A stretch of DNA of 64,000 bases from Paraphysomonas bandaiensis (lineage: Eukaryota; Chrysophyceae). The position numbers and the translations under genes are program-made. The stretch covers positions 124,001 to 188,000 of the forward strand of contig CBFFRP010000025.1 of NCBI GenBank assembly GCA_965644295.1, given 5' to 3'. The first letter of the stretch is position 1. Each line of letters opens with the position of its first letter. The notes under the pieces are model-generated. The model made no database searches. It had not been told where the DNA came from and saw only the letters and a program-made list of their open reading frames with translations. Below, in pieces: positions 1 through 8,768 of the stretch.

Positions 1-189
1 CAAAATAACCGCTAATCTCGTATTTACGCTAGTATTTTATATTTTATATACTCGAATGTCAAAGATCATTGATTTACCGTACGTAAGTATATTCACTTAT
101 ATCGAAAAGCCATAAGTATAAATGGAGTAAGAACGGCACGATCAAACAAACTGAGAACCGCTTCTTAAAGCATAAATACTCCATTACTA

Positions 190-347
190 ATTGTGTAGAG
201 TGTAGAACGGCTTTTGAGTAGAGCTAAAATCACCACGAGTGACCTGCGCAAATCCATGGCACCTCTTGTTCATGCGCTTCAATAGACTTCTGTGGAATGC
301 AAGTATAGTTGAAGATGGTATTCGTGCTTATAATGAGTAGCTAATCA
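190..347 (+). pseudogene. hAT transposase C-terminal (hATC) domain remnant
   Basis: The plus strand reads as a broken hAT dimerisation domain: a VERLLSRAKI block, then SDLRKSMAP, then, after a frameshift, MRFNRLLWNAS followed by VEDGIRAYNE and a stop. This order matches the C-terminal domain with which hAT transposases dimerise. At least one frameshift and a small duplication near the start of the block prevent translation, so this is a fossil. A close paralogue lies on the minus strand at about 49549-49715 and ends at the equivalent stop codon. No 5' part of the element is visible before the window edge. Family assignment is fairly sure; exact limits are not. Confidence 0.7.
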
Positions 348-508
348 ATTCAATAATTGCAATTTAATAACTGATATCTAGTCACAAGTATATGAGCAGT
401 ACAATATTCTTGTTTGTTCTACAATCCAAAAAAGAAATCATTTTACTTTAGCACGATAACTAAATATATATGATAAACAATCAACACAACCAGCTGACAA
501 AATATAGA
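348..508. other. Non-coding gap with AT-rich tail of the hAT remnant
   Basis: Short AT-rich stretch containing CAATTC and CAATAATTGCAATTT runs. These resemble the subterminal AT-rich sequence found 3' of the hAT remnant near 49.5 kb. No gene is seen. Confidence 0.4.
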
Positions 509-2575
509 CTAACGGCTCATTTCTCTTTGAGAACGTAACGTTTCTAATGCCTCAACTTGTTCCCAATGGTGTAACGTTATCGTACTGGATCCATATCCAA
601 CAGCTTCTAACCTAGCCATTGCAAGAAGCTGATGTAGCGCTTCTGCACTCATGTTCGAATTCTCACGGTGCCGGACAAAGAAATCCTCCACTGTACTAAT
701 GACACTCTCTTCCATGGTTACTACAGACACATCCATACACGACATCCACCAAATCCTCCTGTCGCCGTCCGCTAGATTAATATCTGAGATATGTCCATCC
801 TCAGACACATCGGTTGAATTATTTCCAGGGGAGAGCCCTATTTTTACTGTATTGCTGGTAGCGATAATAGAAGGCTTGTCCGAAAGTATAATCACAGATA
901 TTTCTGTAGGAATATCTAGAGCGCAGTATGGAAAAGAGACAGGCATCTTTTGATTGAGTATAATGCGCTGGAGTGACTCAACACCCTTAACACCTGTGGC
1001 ATTCAGTTCACCACACTGAAGATTGCATTCGTTGAGCACTAAAACCGTCCCTACACCAACCTGTAGTGGAGAGGGATTGATCCTGTTAGAGGCCTCATTT
1101 TTGTGTACATTGAACACGCCACTATTTAGGGTATCCACAGTTACCTCCACTTCCACTAGCCGAGGCACAAAAGACCGCATTGCTTCAATTACTCGGCGCA
1201 AAGCAGGCTCTGATGCACTGAAATTGTATATATTGATGGGGAGTGTGCCTACTGCGACTGATGATGGGTTAGATTGTCGGTTGTGCACACGCGATAGCAA
1301 TGCAAGGACAATGAAGCGTGCAGCTAGGGAATCCCCATCCAATGCGGAAGTGAGCAAGTTGACAACACTTAACCTAGATGCAGCAGTGGCTTGAGATGAT
1401 AAAGAGGCCGGGAGTGCGAGGTTTGTGTAACTTGAGTCTGGAAATAGGGTAGAAGGAGTGGAAAGTAGAGGAAATGACGGACCCAAGACGCGATAGGCAA
1501 TGCAGTGAATGACAGCACCAGTACACCCACCAGCACTCGAATCCAAAGGAGTATCCCATAACTCCAGTATGTCCATGACTTCTCCTTCAGTACTTGTAAT
1601 CGGAGGACCAGTTTTTTGTCTCTTACCACGAAGTGTGCCGCGTTGGGATTCACTAAGTGCCTCACACACATGGCACCCAGTGCAGTCTTCACTAACCACT
1701 GGGGGAGTAGTGTACACACCCAAAAGCTCAACCATGTCGTGCAGACGAACCCCTCGACCATTTTCCGTGGTATCTTGATCATAAAACTTAACCACACAGC
1801 AGACATCACACCCTACTCAGTAACAAAAACGCAGTTACAACGAAGAAGCTTTAGAAATGCTGCGCTCTTACCAACACTGCCTTTCGATTCTTCGGCCGCA
1901 TTACCAGAGTTCGTAGAGCTAAATACTCTCTTCTTTTCGAAGCTATCACACTCACCCCCAAAACACACCAAACCTGGAGATGATAACCCTGGATTTATGT
2001 TGTTGGGAGAACACCCATGCAGCCATGAATTTTCGCCAGGCAGAGGAACGCAATACGTCGGAAGCCTATGCAATAAGCACATTACTCAGAAACACTCCTA
2101 ACACATTACAACACTTGCCTTTCGAATAAAATTGGATCATGTTCATCCAGAATGCTCTCATGTTCTTCGCGATACTTAAGCACACTGGATTCCGTATTTC
2201 TCGAGCGTGTACAGCCGATGTAATACTCTGGGTTGCTCATGTCCTAATTGCAATACGTCAAACGTGATATGTGTAGACCAAAAATCTCACTTGAATGAGT
2301 CCACGGTATCGCACTAACTGATTAATAGGTGTCGTTGTAGTAGACACATATGACGTACACATTAACGGCACATCACTACTGCTATATGTCGTACTATTCG
2401 AAAACAAATCACTGTATATTGCTTTCGCATCGAATATGCTACTGGTAATTCGATTTGCTCCATGAGAGTCCAATACTCTGTTAATATACGTGATATAAGT
2501 CAGTAGGGGGGCAGAGGCACTCGACCTGTCAAATTTCTCAGACATAAAGCGCAGTGGGTCTTTGATGGGGTTCAT
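509..2575 (-). CDS. MCMBP: Mini-chromosome maintenance complex-binding protein (MCMBP/ETG1)
   Basis: Four exons (minus strand): 2291-2575, 2119-2243, 1872-2065 and 509-1812, giving 635 residues; human MCMBP is about 640. MCMBP (ETG1 in plants) binds MCM2-7 in place of MCM2 and helps unload the helicase and support sister-chromatid cohesion in the nucleus. Conserved blocks seen in order are RYRGLIQDM at the exon 1-2 junction, YCVPLPGENSW in exon 3, VVKFYD with HDMVELLGV at the start of exon 4, GDSLAARFIVLALLSRVHNR in the middle, and SAEALHQLLAMARLEAVGYG near the C-terminus. Introns are 47, 53 and 59 bases; the second uses a GC donor (AG|GCAAGT). The ATG at 2575 is chosen because the frame upstream has only non-ATG starts. 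All joins keep phase, so confidence is high. Confidence 0.93.
2066..2118 (-). other. GC-AG intron of MCMBP
   Basis: This intron starts GCAAGT and ends TAG on the minus strand. Joining GAAAG to GCTTCCG restores the E-R-L-P-T-Y-C-V-P block conserved in MCMBP, whereas the nearby GT does not keep the frame. The strong AG|GCAAGT donor context is typical of GC-AG introns spliced by the U2 spliceosome. Confidence 0.85.
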
Positions 2576-3160
2576 TTCACACACTCTTATGCAGAACAAT
2601 GAAAGAGTTTATTCTATTTTTAATTCAAGTGGAGGGGTACGATATCCACCTCTCTCTCTATGGTATACGCCCTATATGACACGATGTTAATGGTATCAGT
2701 GCACTGAGCAGTAATTTCAAGCAGTGTCTGCTGGTGAATTTTTGTTATGTTTCAAAATTTTGAATAGAGAAGTGATGTTTGACGAATCAAATGCTTCGTA
2801 TTATTATTGACATGATGTGATTTGATAATCCGGAAGGAGTAATGAACCCAAGTTTTATATGACACATATAAAAATAAGGAGTAGAACAGGAAAAACTGAG
2901 ATTTTCTGCACATTGGTGACTATGCACGACAGCAGTAACGAGTCGTTTTGGCATCCTTTCTATATTTTTGTTCCAAGATGCCTCTAATATTGAGATAACA
3001 ATTATCTGTATTCCAGCCTTAGTTATATTACAGTAATATAGAAGATTTATGCTTCAATTTATTTCCGAAAAATAAGATGCTGACTGCCGATTGCTTGTTG
3101 CAATATATGTATATATATATATGGAAGCCATCTATAGCCTCACCCATCTATAATTCTATC
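2576..3160. promoter_or_regulatory. Divergent intergenic region MCMBP / MOSC gene
   Basis: A 585-base gap between two divergently transcribed genes must hold both promoters. It contains a short TA microsatellite (3106-3120) just upstream of the MOSC start. I see no recognisable motif beyond AT-richness. Confidence 0.4.
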
Positions 3161-3877
3161 ATGTCTCAAGCATTACATCCCACAAAAGTAGTTGGTGAAA
3201 TAACATGGCTTGGTATTGTTGCAGACAGCGAGAAGAGTTTGCGGTCCCGTGCAGTGGATAGCTTTGAATTAACGTTTGCAGGGCAACAAGGAGAGTGTCA
3301 TGCAGGTTTAACAAGAAAATCAGACTCTAGAGTATTACTGCAATTTCCTCGTGGAACAGAAGTTAGAAATGTTCGACAACTATCGATCTTATCGGAGGAG
3401 GAACTTGATCTTATTGCTAAACGAATGGGAGTTGATAGAGTGAACCCTTCATGGGTAGGGGCATCTATGGTGGTTCGAGGAATTCCTGATTTTACTCATG
3501 TTCCTCCATCTTCGCGTCTGCAAACTTCGACAGGGACAACTCTGTGCATAGATATGGAAAATCGCCCCTGTATATACCCAGGGAAAGTAATCGAGGAAGA
3601 CGTTCCCGGCCACGGCAAGAAGTTTAAGTTAGCAGCTAAGGGTTTACGTGGTGTGACTGCCTGGGTAGAACGAGAGGGTTCTGTTAACATCGGAGACTCT
3701 GTCACTCTTCATATACCTGACCAACGACCTTGGAAGGATTTCTATGTTCATTCTACTCAAGTAGAAAATGAGGAAAATTTGGTCATGAACCGAATATACA
3801 TTGGTGCCGGATTCGCTGCTGTTTTAGCGATTTTATTAGTTATGTTCAAATTTTCTTTAGGCATGTTCAGTGCATAG
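3161..3877 (+). CDS. MOSC-domain protein with C-terminal membrane anchor
   Basis: A single-exon protein of 238 residues. Residues about 10 to 195 match the MOSC fold, the molybdenum-cofactor sulfurase C-terminal domain also found in stand-alone bacterial and eukaryotic proteins: VVGEITWLGIV at the start, RQLSILSEEEL, GASMVVRGIPDF, then NRPCIYPGKVIEE with the conserved cysteine, and a final GLRGVTAWVEREGSVNIGDSV. MOSC proteins are thought to bind sulfur or Moco and some act as oxidoreductase components; the substrate here is unknown. Residues about 209 to 231 form one hydrophobic helix with a very short tail, so I predict a tail-anchored or single-pass protein. The ATG at 3161 is preferred; an ATG-less extension lies upstream in frame. 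There are no introns, unlike most neighbours. Confidence 0.85.
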   Translation: MSQALHPTKVVGEITWLGIVADSEKSLRSRAVDSFELTFAGQQGECHAGLTRKSDSRVLLQFPRGTEVRNVRQLSILSEEELDLIAKRMGVDRVNPSWVGASMVVRGIPDFTHVPPSSRLQTSTGTTLCIDMENRPCIYPGKVIEEDVPGHGKKFKLAAKGLRGVTAWVEREGSVNIGDSVTLHIPDQRPWKDFYVHSTQVENEENLVMNRIYIGAGFAAVLAILLVMFKFSLGMFSA

Positions 3878-4465
3878 TGTCCGTCAGAAATATTCGATGA
3901 ATTTTAAATCCAATCGAAATAATATATTTTTAAAACCTATCGTGCGAAATGCCCTGCAAGATGCACCTTATCCTAGGACAGTCATGCTCTTACGATTCAA
4001 AAATACCACTGTAGCGCAATGCATTAGATATCCAAATGATGATGTGTAAAATATGAATCAATTCCGATATATAATGCCACATCTCGGTAGTCGTAGAATC
4101 GTACACCGTACACAGTGTAGAATATGTTGTTATGGATATTGCTCAGGAAACTATTCTCTAACTCTATTGAGCATTGATAAGATAATGCACAAAAGCGCCA
4201 CAAAGTACCTGTAGAGTTGCAAAAATGAACATTGTTGTCTAATGTTGTTTAGAGTTTTTCGGAGTATAGAGGAGATACTATATTATCTTAAAAACACTTC
4301 TAAGTTCTATATATACCAGTCCATTAATGGCAGTCCGGTTCCCGGATATTATAATGGCCATTAATGCCATTAACAGTTACGACACGTACATACCATATAT
4401 CACATAATACCACTGTTTTATCAGCTATAAATATATTAATACTTCATTGTGTACCTAAACAATAG
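3878..4465. other. Intergenic region, no gene seen
   Basis: AT-rich sequence between the MOSC gene and the hAT remnant. It contains short inverted runs around TGGCCATTAATGCCATTAA (4355-4373) but no open frame with coding character. The missing 5' half of the hAT element is not recognisable here. Confidence 0.4.
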
Positions 4466-4966
4466 TTGTATCCCCTATCTGCTTTACGGAAAGAGAGCTC
4501 CATTGTTAATGATCCGAATTTTGAGAATGGAATTGCAAAAATCCAAGCAGGCGAGGAATTTGATTTGACAAGGTCTGAGAAAGATGCTGTTAGAATATAT
4601 CTCCATTCAGACAGTGATTGCAACAATACAGAGGATGATGAAGCTGGCGTTGGCTATGCGGAAAAAATTCTTCAGTCAGCTCAAAAAATTAAGAAACGAA
4701 AAGTTGAAATATCTAAGTACAGGTCAACAAGTCATGTAGTATGTACTTCCAATACATGTGAACGCCTGTTCAGCGCAGCTAAACTTATCATTTCAGTGTT
4801 GCGCAAAAGTATGCATCCTTCTACACTTAATATGCTGTTGTTTCTGAAAGCTAATCGACAGTTGTGGCCGGATGCAAGCATATTTCAAATAATTTTGGAT
4901 GAATATGGTGATGTTGACGTCAGCGATGATGGATCAGAGGATGAGGACGAGGTGGATTTTTATTAG
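4466..4966 (+). pseudogene. hAT-family transposase, 5'-truncated, dimerisation domain
   Basis: This open frame of about 166 residues has no ATG at its 5' end. Its C-terminal half is a clear hAT dimerisation domain: CERLFSAAKLI, then LRKSMHPSTLNMLLFLKANRQLWPD, then an acidic tail. The N-terminal half is a charged linker. DDE catalytic residues and the BED zinc finger are absent, so this is a 5'-truncated copy. About 200 bases downstream the sequence ends in TTTCCTAGCCCTG, which looks like the hAT 3' terminus; the same terminal sequence (CAGGGCTAGG) bounds a 46-base MITE at 56793. The frame is still intact, so truncation may be fairly recent, or the domain could be expressed as a small protein. 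Confidence 0.8.
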
Positions 4967-5039
4967 CTATAAGCAGTTGTTACTTACTAATACTAAAAAT
5001 TAAATCTACGGGTGTGTTTACTTACCGCTTAGTCATACT

Positions 5040-5174
5040 AATATATTGCAATATATTGACAATATATTGCAATATATTGTAATTGTATTGTTGAGTCTGC
5101 TTAAAATCTCCATCAATAGTATTGATAGAACGCTAACTTACAATAGTATTGCAATATATTGTTTCCTAGCCCTG
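5040..5174 (+). repeat. Subterminal repeats and 3' terminal inverted repeat of hAT element
   Basis: The stretch has at least five copies of the palindromic CAATATATTG motif, then ends CAATATATTGTTTCCTAGCCCTG (22 to 23 bases, split here as CAATATATTG plus TTTCCTAGCCCTG) at 5174. Subterminal repeated motifs are known hAT transposase binding sites. Inverted, the end reads CAGGGCTAGG, matching the termini of the 46-base MITE at 56793-56838. The 8 bases after 5174 (GTTGTAAC) would be the target duplication, but no 5' partner is found. Confidence 0.65.
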
Positions 5175-6336
5175 GTTGTAACTACGTTATTGTTGAGCCC
5201 ATAGTTGAACAATAAACTGCAAGCTCACAATAAACTGCTTGTGAGCAATTAAAAGCTGCAGTTTCTAAGATATTTGAATTATAACTGTTATAGCCAGTAA
5301 TATTTCCTATGTTGGAGAGCAAGTATCTTGGACAGGCAGAATCTTTCAGCTACGATATATATCGAACGAACTGCAAATCCTTTCAAGATGCGTTTTTGTT
5401 TCGTAACCAACCATTTGAGTATGTTGTTTAGTTGTCATATCTGTGCATTGTAATTGATATAAATATAAGTGACACTGATACCCCCAAGACGGCAAGATTT
5501 CATGACGTTTGGTTAGAAGGGAACTTGAAGAAATATATGGATATTCTGTTCAGAGAACGAAGCAGAGATTATTCCTGTTTATGCTACTTGATCGGTGGAC
5601 TTCTGTCTATTATGCTACTATGAAATATCTCTTTTTGTATATTCTAACTCTGCTTTGACCTGATCTATGCTGCGTTGGTTTCACTTTTTACCTGCTGTGT
5701 GACTTCATTGTTCTTTAATGCGTGGTTATATGCGAGTACATTTTATGACTAGGTTTATAACTAGAAACGACTAGGTTGAATCATTTATTACTTTGACTAG
5801 ATTATTCCACCAAAAATAGTGTGACTAGGTAGTTCAACCAATTTGGCTAGGTTGAATAATATTTCCCATTATAAGATCCACTGGTATTATAACTTTGTAT
5901 ACAAGATAGTGACGATGTAGGCTTACACTAGAAATGGTTGGTGTAGTGTGTAGTAGAGATAAATCGAGTCGGTAAATGACAAAGAATGATATCTCTTATA
6001 ATTTTCTGATTAGGGTGTTCATCTAAGCTTCATTACTAAGTTCAACTACTAATTGCTAATTGCTAACATAATATAGCAATGACAGAGGAAAACAATTCCT
6101 AGATAACAGCCAATATATTTTATGCAGTGCACTGCTGTATAGGCATATGAAATGGAATGAATAAAAAGCAGTTTTTTTACACTGTTTGGTATTATAACAT
6201 TATTGCCACAAGCCACAAACTATAATGAAAACGTATGCACTAATACCAGGATATAGTGCTCCAGAGGCACAAGAAATTGTATCACACTGTAGCTCACACA
6301 TTCAACTCAAATCACCAACAACTGGGTAGAAACATT
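5175..6336. other. Intergenic region with dispersed repeat fragment
   Basis: No credible gene is seen. At 5740-5860 a GACTAGGTT motif occurs several times in a loose tandem array. From about 5899 to 6010 the sequence matches part of the composite repeat also present at 18932 and 61973 (shared core ACAAGATAGTGACGATGTA). The stretch between 6010 and the stop of the next gene has no visible feature and presumably contains that gene's 3' untranslated region. Confidence 0.5.
5899..6010 (+). repeat. Composite repeat, partial copy
   Basis: This shares ACAAGATAGTGACGATGTA, GAAATGGTTGGT and AGAGATAA with copies at 18932-19198 and 61973-62230. It is the most diverged and shortest of the three copies. 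Confidence 0.55.
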
Positions 6337-8220
6337 TTACTCTAGATCAGGTTGAGGTTCGGCACTATAAGCTGCCATATGCTGGTTACCCTGGAGAACA
6401 AACTCTGGTCGCCCCTCCCCCAGCACTACTTCGGCATGAGATATGGAACCATTAGCTCCCGTTTGTTGTGTTGCCTTCGAAACTAGCTCTGACCGCTCGT
6501 CTACGAGCTCTGAATGTTGTCTCAAGAGGGAGTCATATACAGTCGCAAGGTCGGCGAGTTTTTTCTTCGTACTGTTAAGTGCAGACTCGCGGGCTTCCAG
6601 GAGATTAGTTAGTCTTGCAATTTCCTCCTGCCCTGCCTCAATTTCATCTGCCGCAGCTTTGGAGAGCTCCTCTATTGTGTCTTCAGAATCCCTGTGTTGC
6701 TGTTTCAACGACTCGACTTCTGCTTTCAAGGCCCGTTTCTCACTAGTCAGTAACTCGATGTCATGACGGGCAGTCAGCAGTGCCTCCTTCTCCTTCGCCA
6801 ATTGAGCGGCCAACTCGTCGCGGTCCATAACTACCGACTTCAGATCAGTTATGATAGCACCTCTACTATCGCTCTGAGAGGCCACGCGGTTAAGAGCATC
6901 CCTCTCGATGCATGTCTCCTTCAACTCCTTTTCTAAAGCTTCAATTCTTTTTTCCCGACGAGTAGCCTCTGGTCGCAGAAAAGCAATCTCTGATGCCTGT
7001 ACGCTAACCCGTGTTTCAAGTTCCTTAATACTCTGCCCTCTTTTCTCGAACCCTTCACACAGAGCTAACATTTGATCCTCAAAGTCCTCCTGTTGTCGCG
7101 TCAGATCCATGTCCTTTGTCGCAACCTCCTCTTCAAGCTCATTCACCCTCTCTTGAAGTGAGGATATGGACAATTTCATACCAGGCACTTCTTTCAACAC
7201 GCGTGCATCCTGCTCCCTCGCGTGCTCCATACTCCGAAGTTGCCGACGAAGGCTTTCGACTTTACGTTGCAGGGAAATATTTTGATCCTCTAAGGCAGGA
7301 ACACGATCTCGCAATTCAGTCAGCACAATGAGTTCCTTATTTTCAGCCACAAGCTCGTTCTTTTCAATAAGTATAGCGTTATATCGATCAGTTACATCCT
7401 GTTTGGCTTCTTCAGCCAAGGAAACCTGGTGCTGATAGGTCTCCAGAGCGTTTTCAGCCCTAAGACGCATTCGGGATGCAGTCTCCAATTCATCAACGAG
7501 ATATCCATTCTTCCGTTCAAGTTCCATGAATTTAGAGGATTGAATACGCATATCCGCAATGAGTTGAGCATTCTTCAGCTGCAACATTCCGATTTGTTGC
7601 TCAAGCGATACAGATGGATCGCTCATAGACAAATCAGGACTGCATAGTTCCTCCTTTAGTGCCTTGTATTTTTCTTCCCATTTAGTTTTATCGCTCCCCA
7701 ACACTTTCAACTCTTCTTTCAAACGAGATATTTCAGTCTCATAGGATTGGACCTGTGCTTCCAACGACTCATTTTGTGAAGTGATATCCGAAATGGTCCG
7801 CTGCAGAAGTGTCTCAGTTTCAATACTAGCGGATGTTAGTTTTTCTTCTAACTCTTGAAGTTCTTTCTTCGAATCACGCTTCACCCGGGCAAGGCAATCT
7901 TCTAATTCTTGTATCGTTCCTTTAAGTCGAGCTACGTCACTCACATTTTCGACCTTCTGAACAAGTTCATTTCTCTCAGCTTCTAACGATGACCGTGCTG
8001 CTCTTTCAGTCTCAAGATGTTCATTTTTTTCAGTCAATTCATGTTCTAGTTGACGTATTCTTCTATTCTGATCATCAAATACACGATCGAACTTACACAC
8101 TTGGGCCTCTAGGTCACATATCCTATTCATAGGCCCTGATTTATCCGCTATGACTGCTGTGTGTTCGATTATATTCAATGAATCAAACTTGGATTGTTCC
8201 ATATTTAATTTAAGCGACAT
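6337..8220 (-). CDS. Long coiled-coil protein of unknown function
   Basis: A single open frame of 627 residues beginning at the ATG at 8220. Apart from about 40 residues at each end, it is almost wholly heptad-patterned: long runs rich in E, K, Q and L with hydrophobic residues every three to four positions, from residue about 30 to 590. There is no motor head, GRIP, CAP-Gly or other domain that I can recognise, and no signal peptide or membrane segment. Such proteins often act as scaffolds at centrosomes, Golgi or cytoskeleton, but coiled coils give unreliable homology and I assign no function. The C-terminal tail (about 40 residues) is low in charge and may hold a binding motif. No intron is needed. 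Confidence 0.8.
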   Translation of the reverse strand: MSLKLNMEQSKFDSLNIIEHTAVIADKSGPMNRICDLEAQVCKFDRVFDDQNRRIRQLEHELTEKNEHLETERAARSSLEAERNELVQKVENVSDVARLKGTIQELEDCLARVKRDSKKELQELEEKLTSASIETETLLQRTISDITSQNESLEAQVQSYETEISRLKEELKVLGSDKTKWEEKYKALKEELCSPDLSMSDPSVSLEQQIGMLQLKNAQLIADMRIQSSKFMELERKNGYLVDELETASRMRLRAENALETYQHQVSLAEEAKQDVTDRYNAILIEKNELVAENKELIVLTELRDRVPALEDQNISLQRKVESLRRQLRSMEHAREQDARVLKEVPGMKLSISSLQERVNELEEEVATKDMDLTRQQEDFEDQMLALCEGFEKRGQSIKELETRVSVQASEIAFLRPEATRREKRIEALEKELKETCIERDALNRVASQSDSRGAIITDLKSVVMDRDELAAQLAKEKEALLTARHDIELLTSEKRALKAEVESLKQQHRDSEDTIEELSKAAADEIEAGQEEIARLTNLLEARESALNSTKKKLADLATVYDSLLRQHSELVDERSELVSKATQQTGANGSISHAEVVLGEGRPEFVLQGNQHMAAYSAEPQPDLE

Positions 8221-8768
8221 TATTAATTAATCATCAATAAAACAGAACGCTAATAGTGGTTCAATATAAACAGTATCGTATGCAATCAGAGAGGGAAGAA
8301 ATATTTATATAAGGGGCTGGATAGAGCCGAGAGCCGAGAGGATATGGACAACTCCTAGATGTCGCATGCAGCATATAGTAGAATGGGGATATGATAGTGC
8401 TGTAGATGGTGTGTGTACAGGAGTAGGCGGTATGTACTGCAGATGCCGTTGATAGGTCCAGAACAAACCACTCAAAATTTTTAATTTTTTTTTGGTAAAA
8501 TGGTGAACCCAGCCACGGTACATACAGCAGAGTACATACTGTACACATGGGGGATTGTGTTTTGGTGGCTTTTCTAAAACCCTACCTTTTAGTGTCTATA
8601 AAATCAATGTTTTCTATAGAAAAGCATAGAATTTTGTAGAATATGTACTATTTATGATGCTGGTGGGCCAGGTCTGCATATATATATATATATATTAACA
8701 GTGCTTTGTTAACATATATAACATATCGACTATATATGTGACCTCCCAGGCCTATCGATATACAAGAT
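8221..8768. promoter_or_regulatory. Divergent intergenic region coiled-coil / MORN gene
   Basis: A 548-base gap between divergent genes that must hold both promoters. It contains a TA microsatellite at 8677-8694 and an 11-base T run followed by GG at 8484-8496. No gene is seen. Confidence 0.4.
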
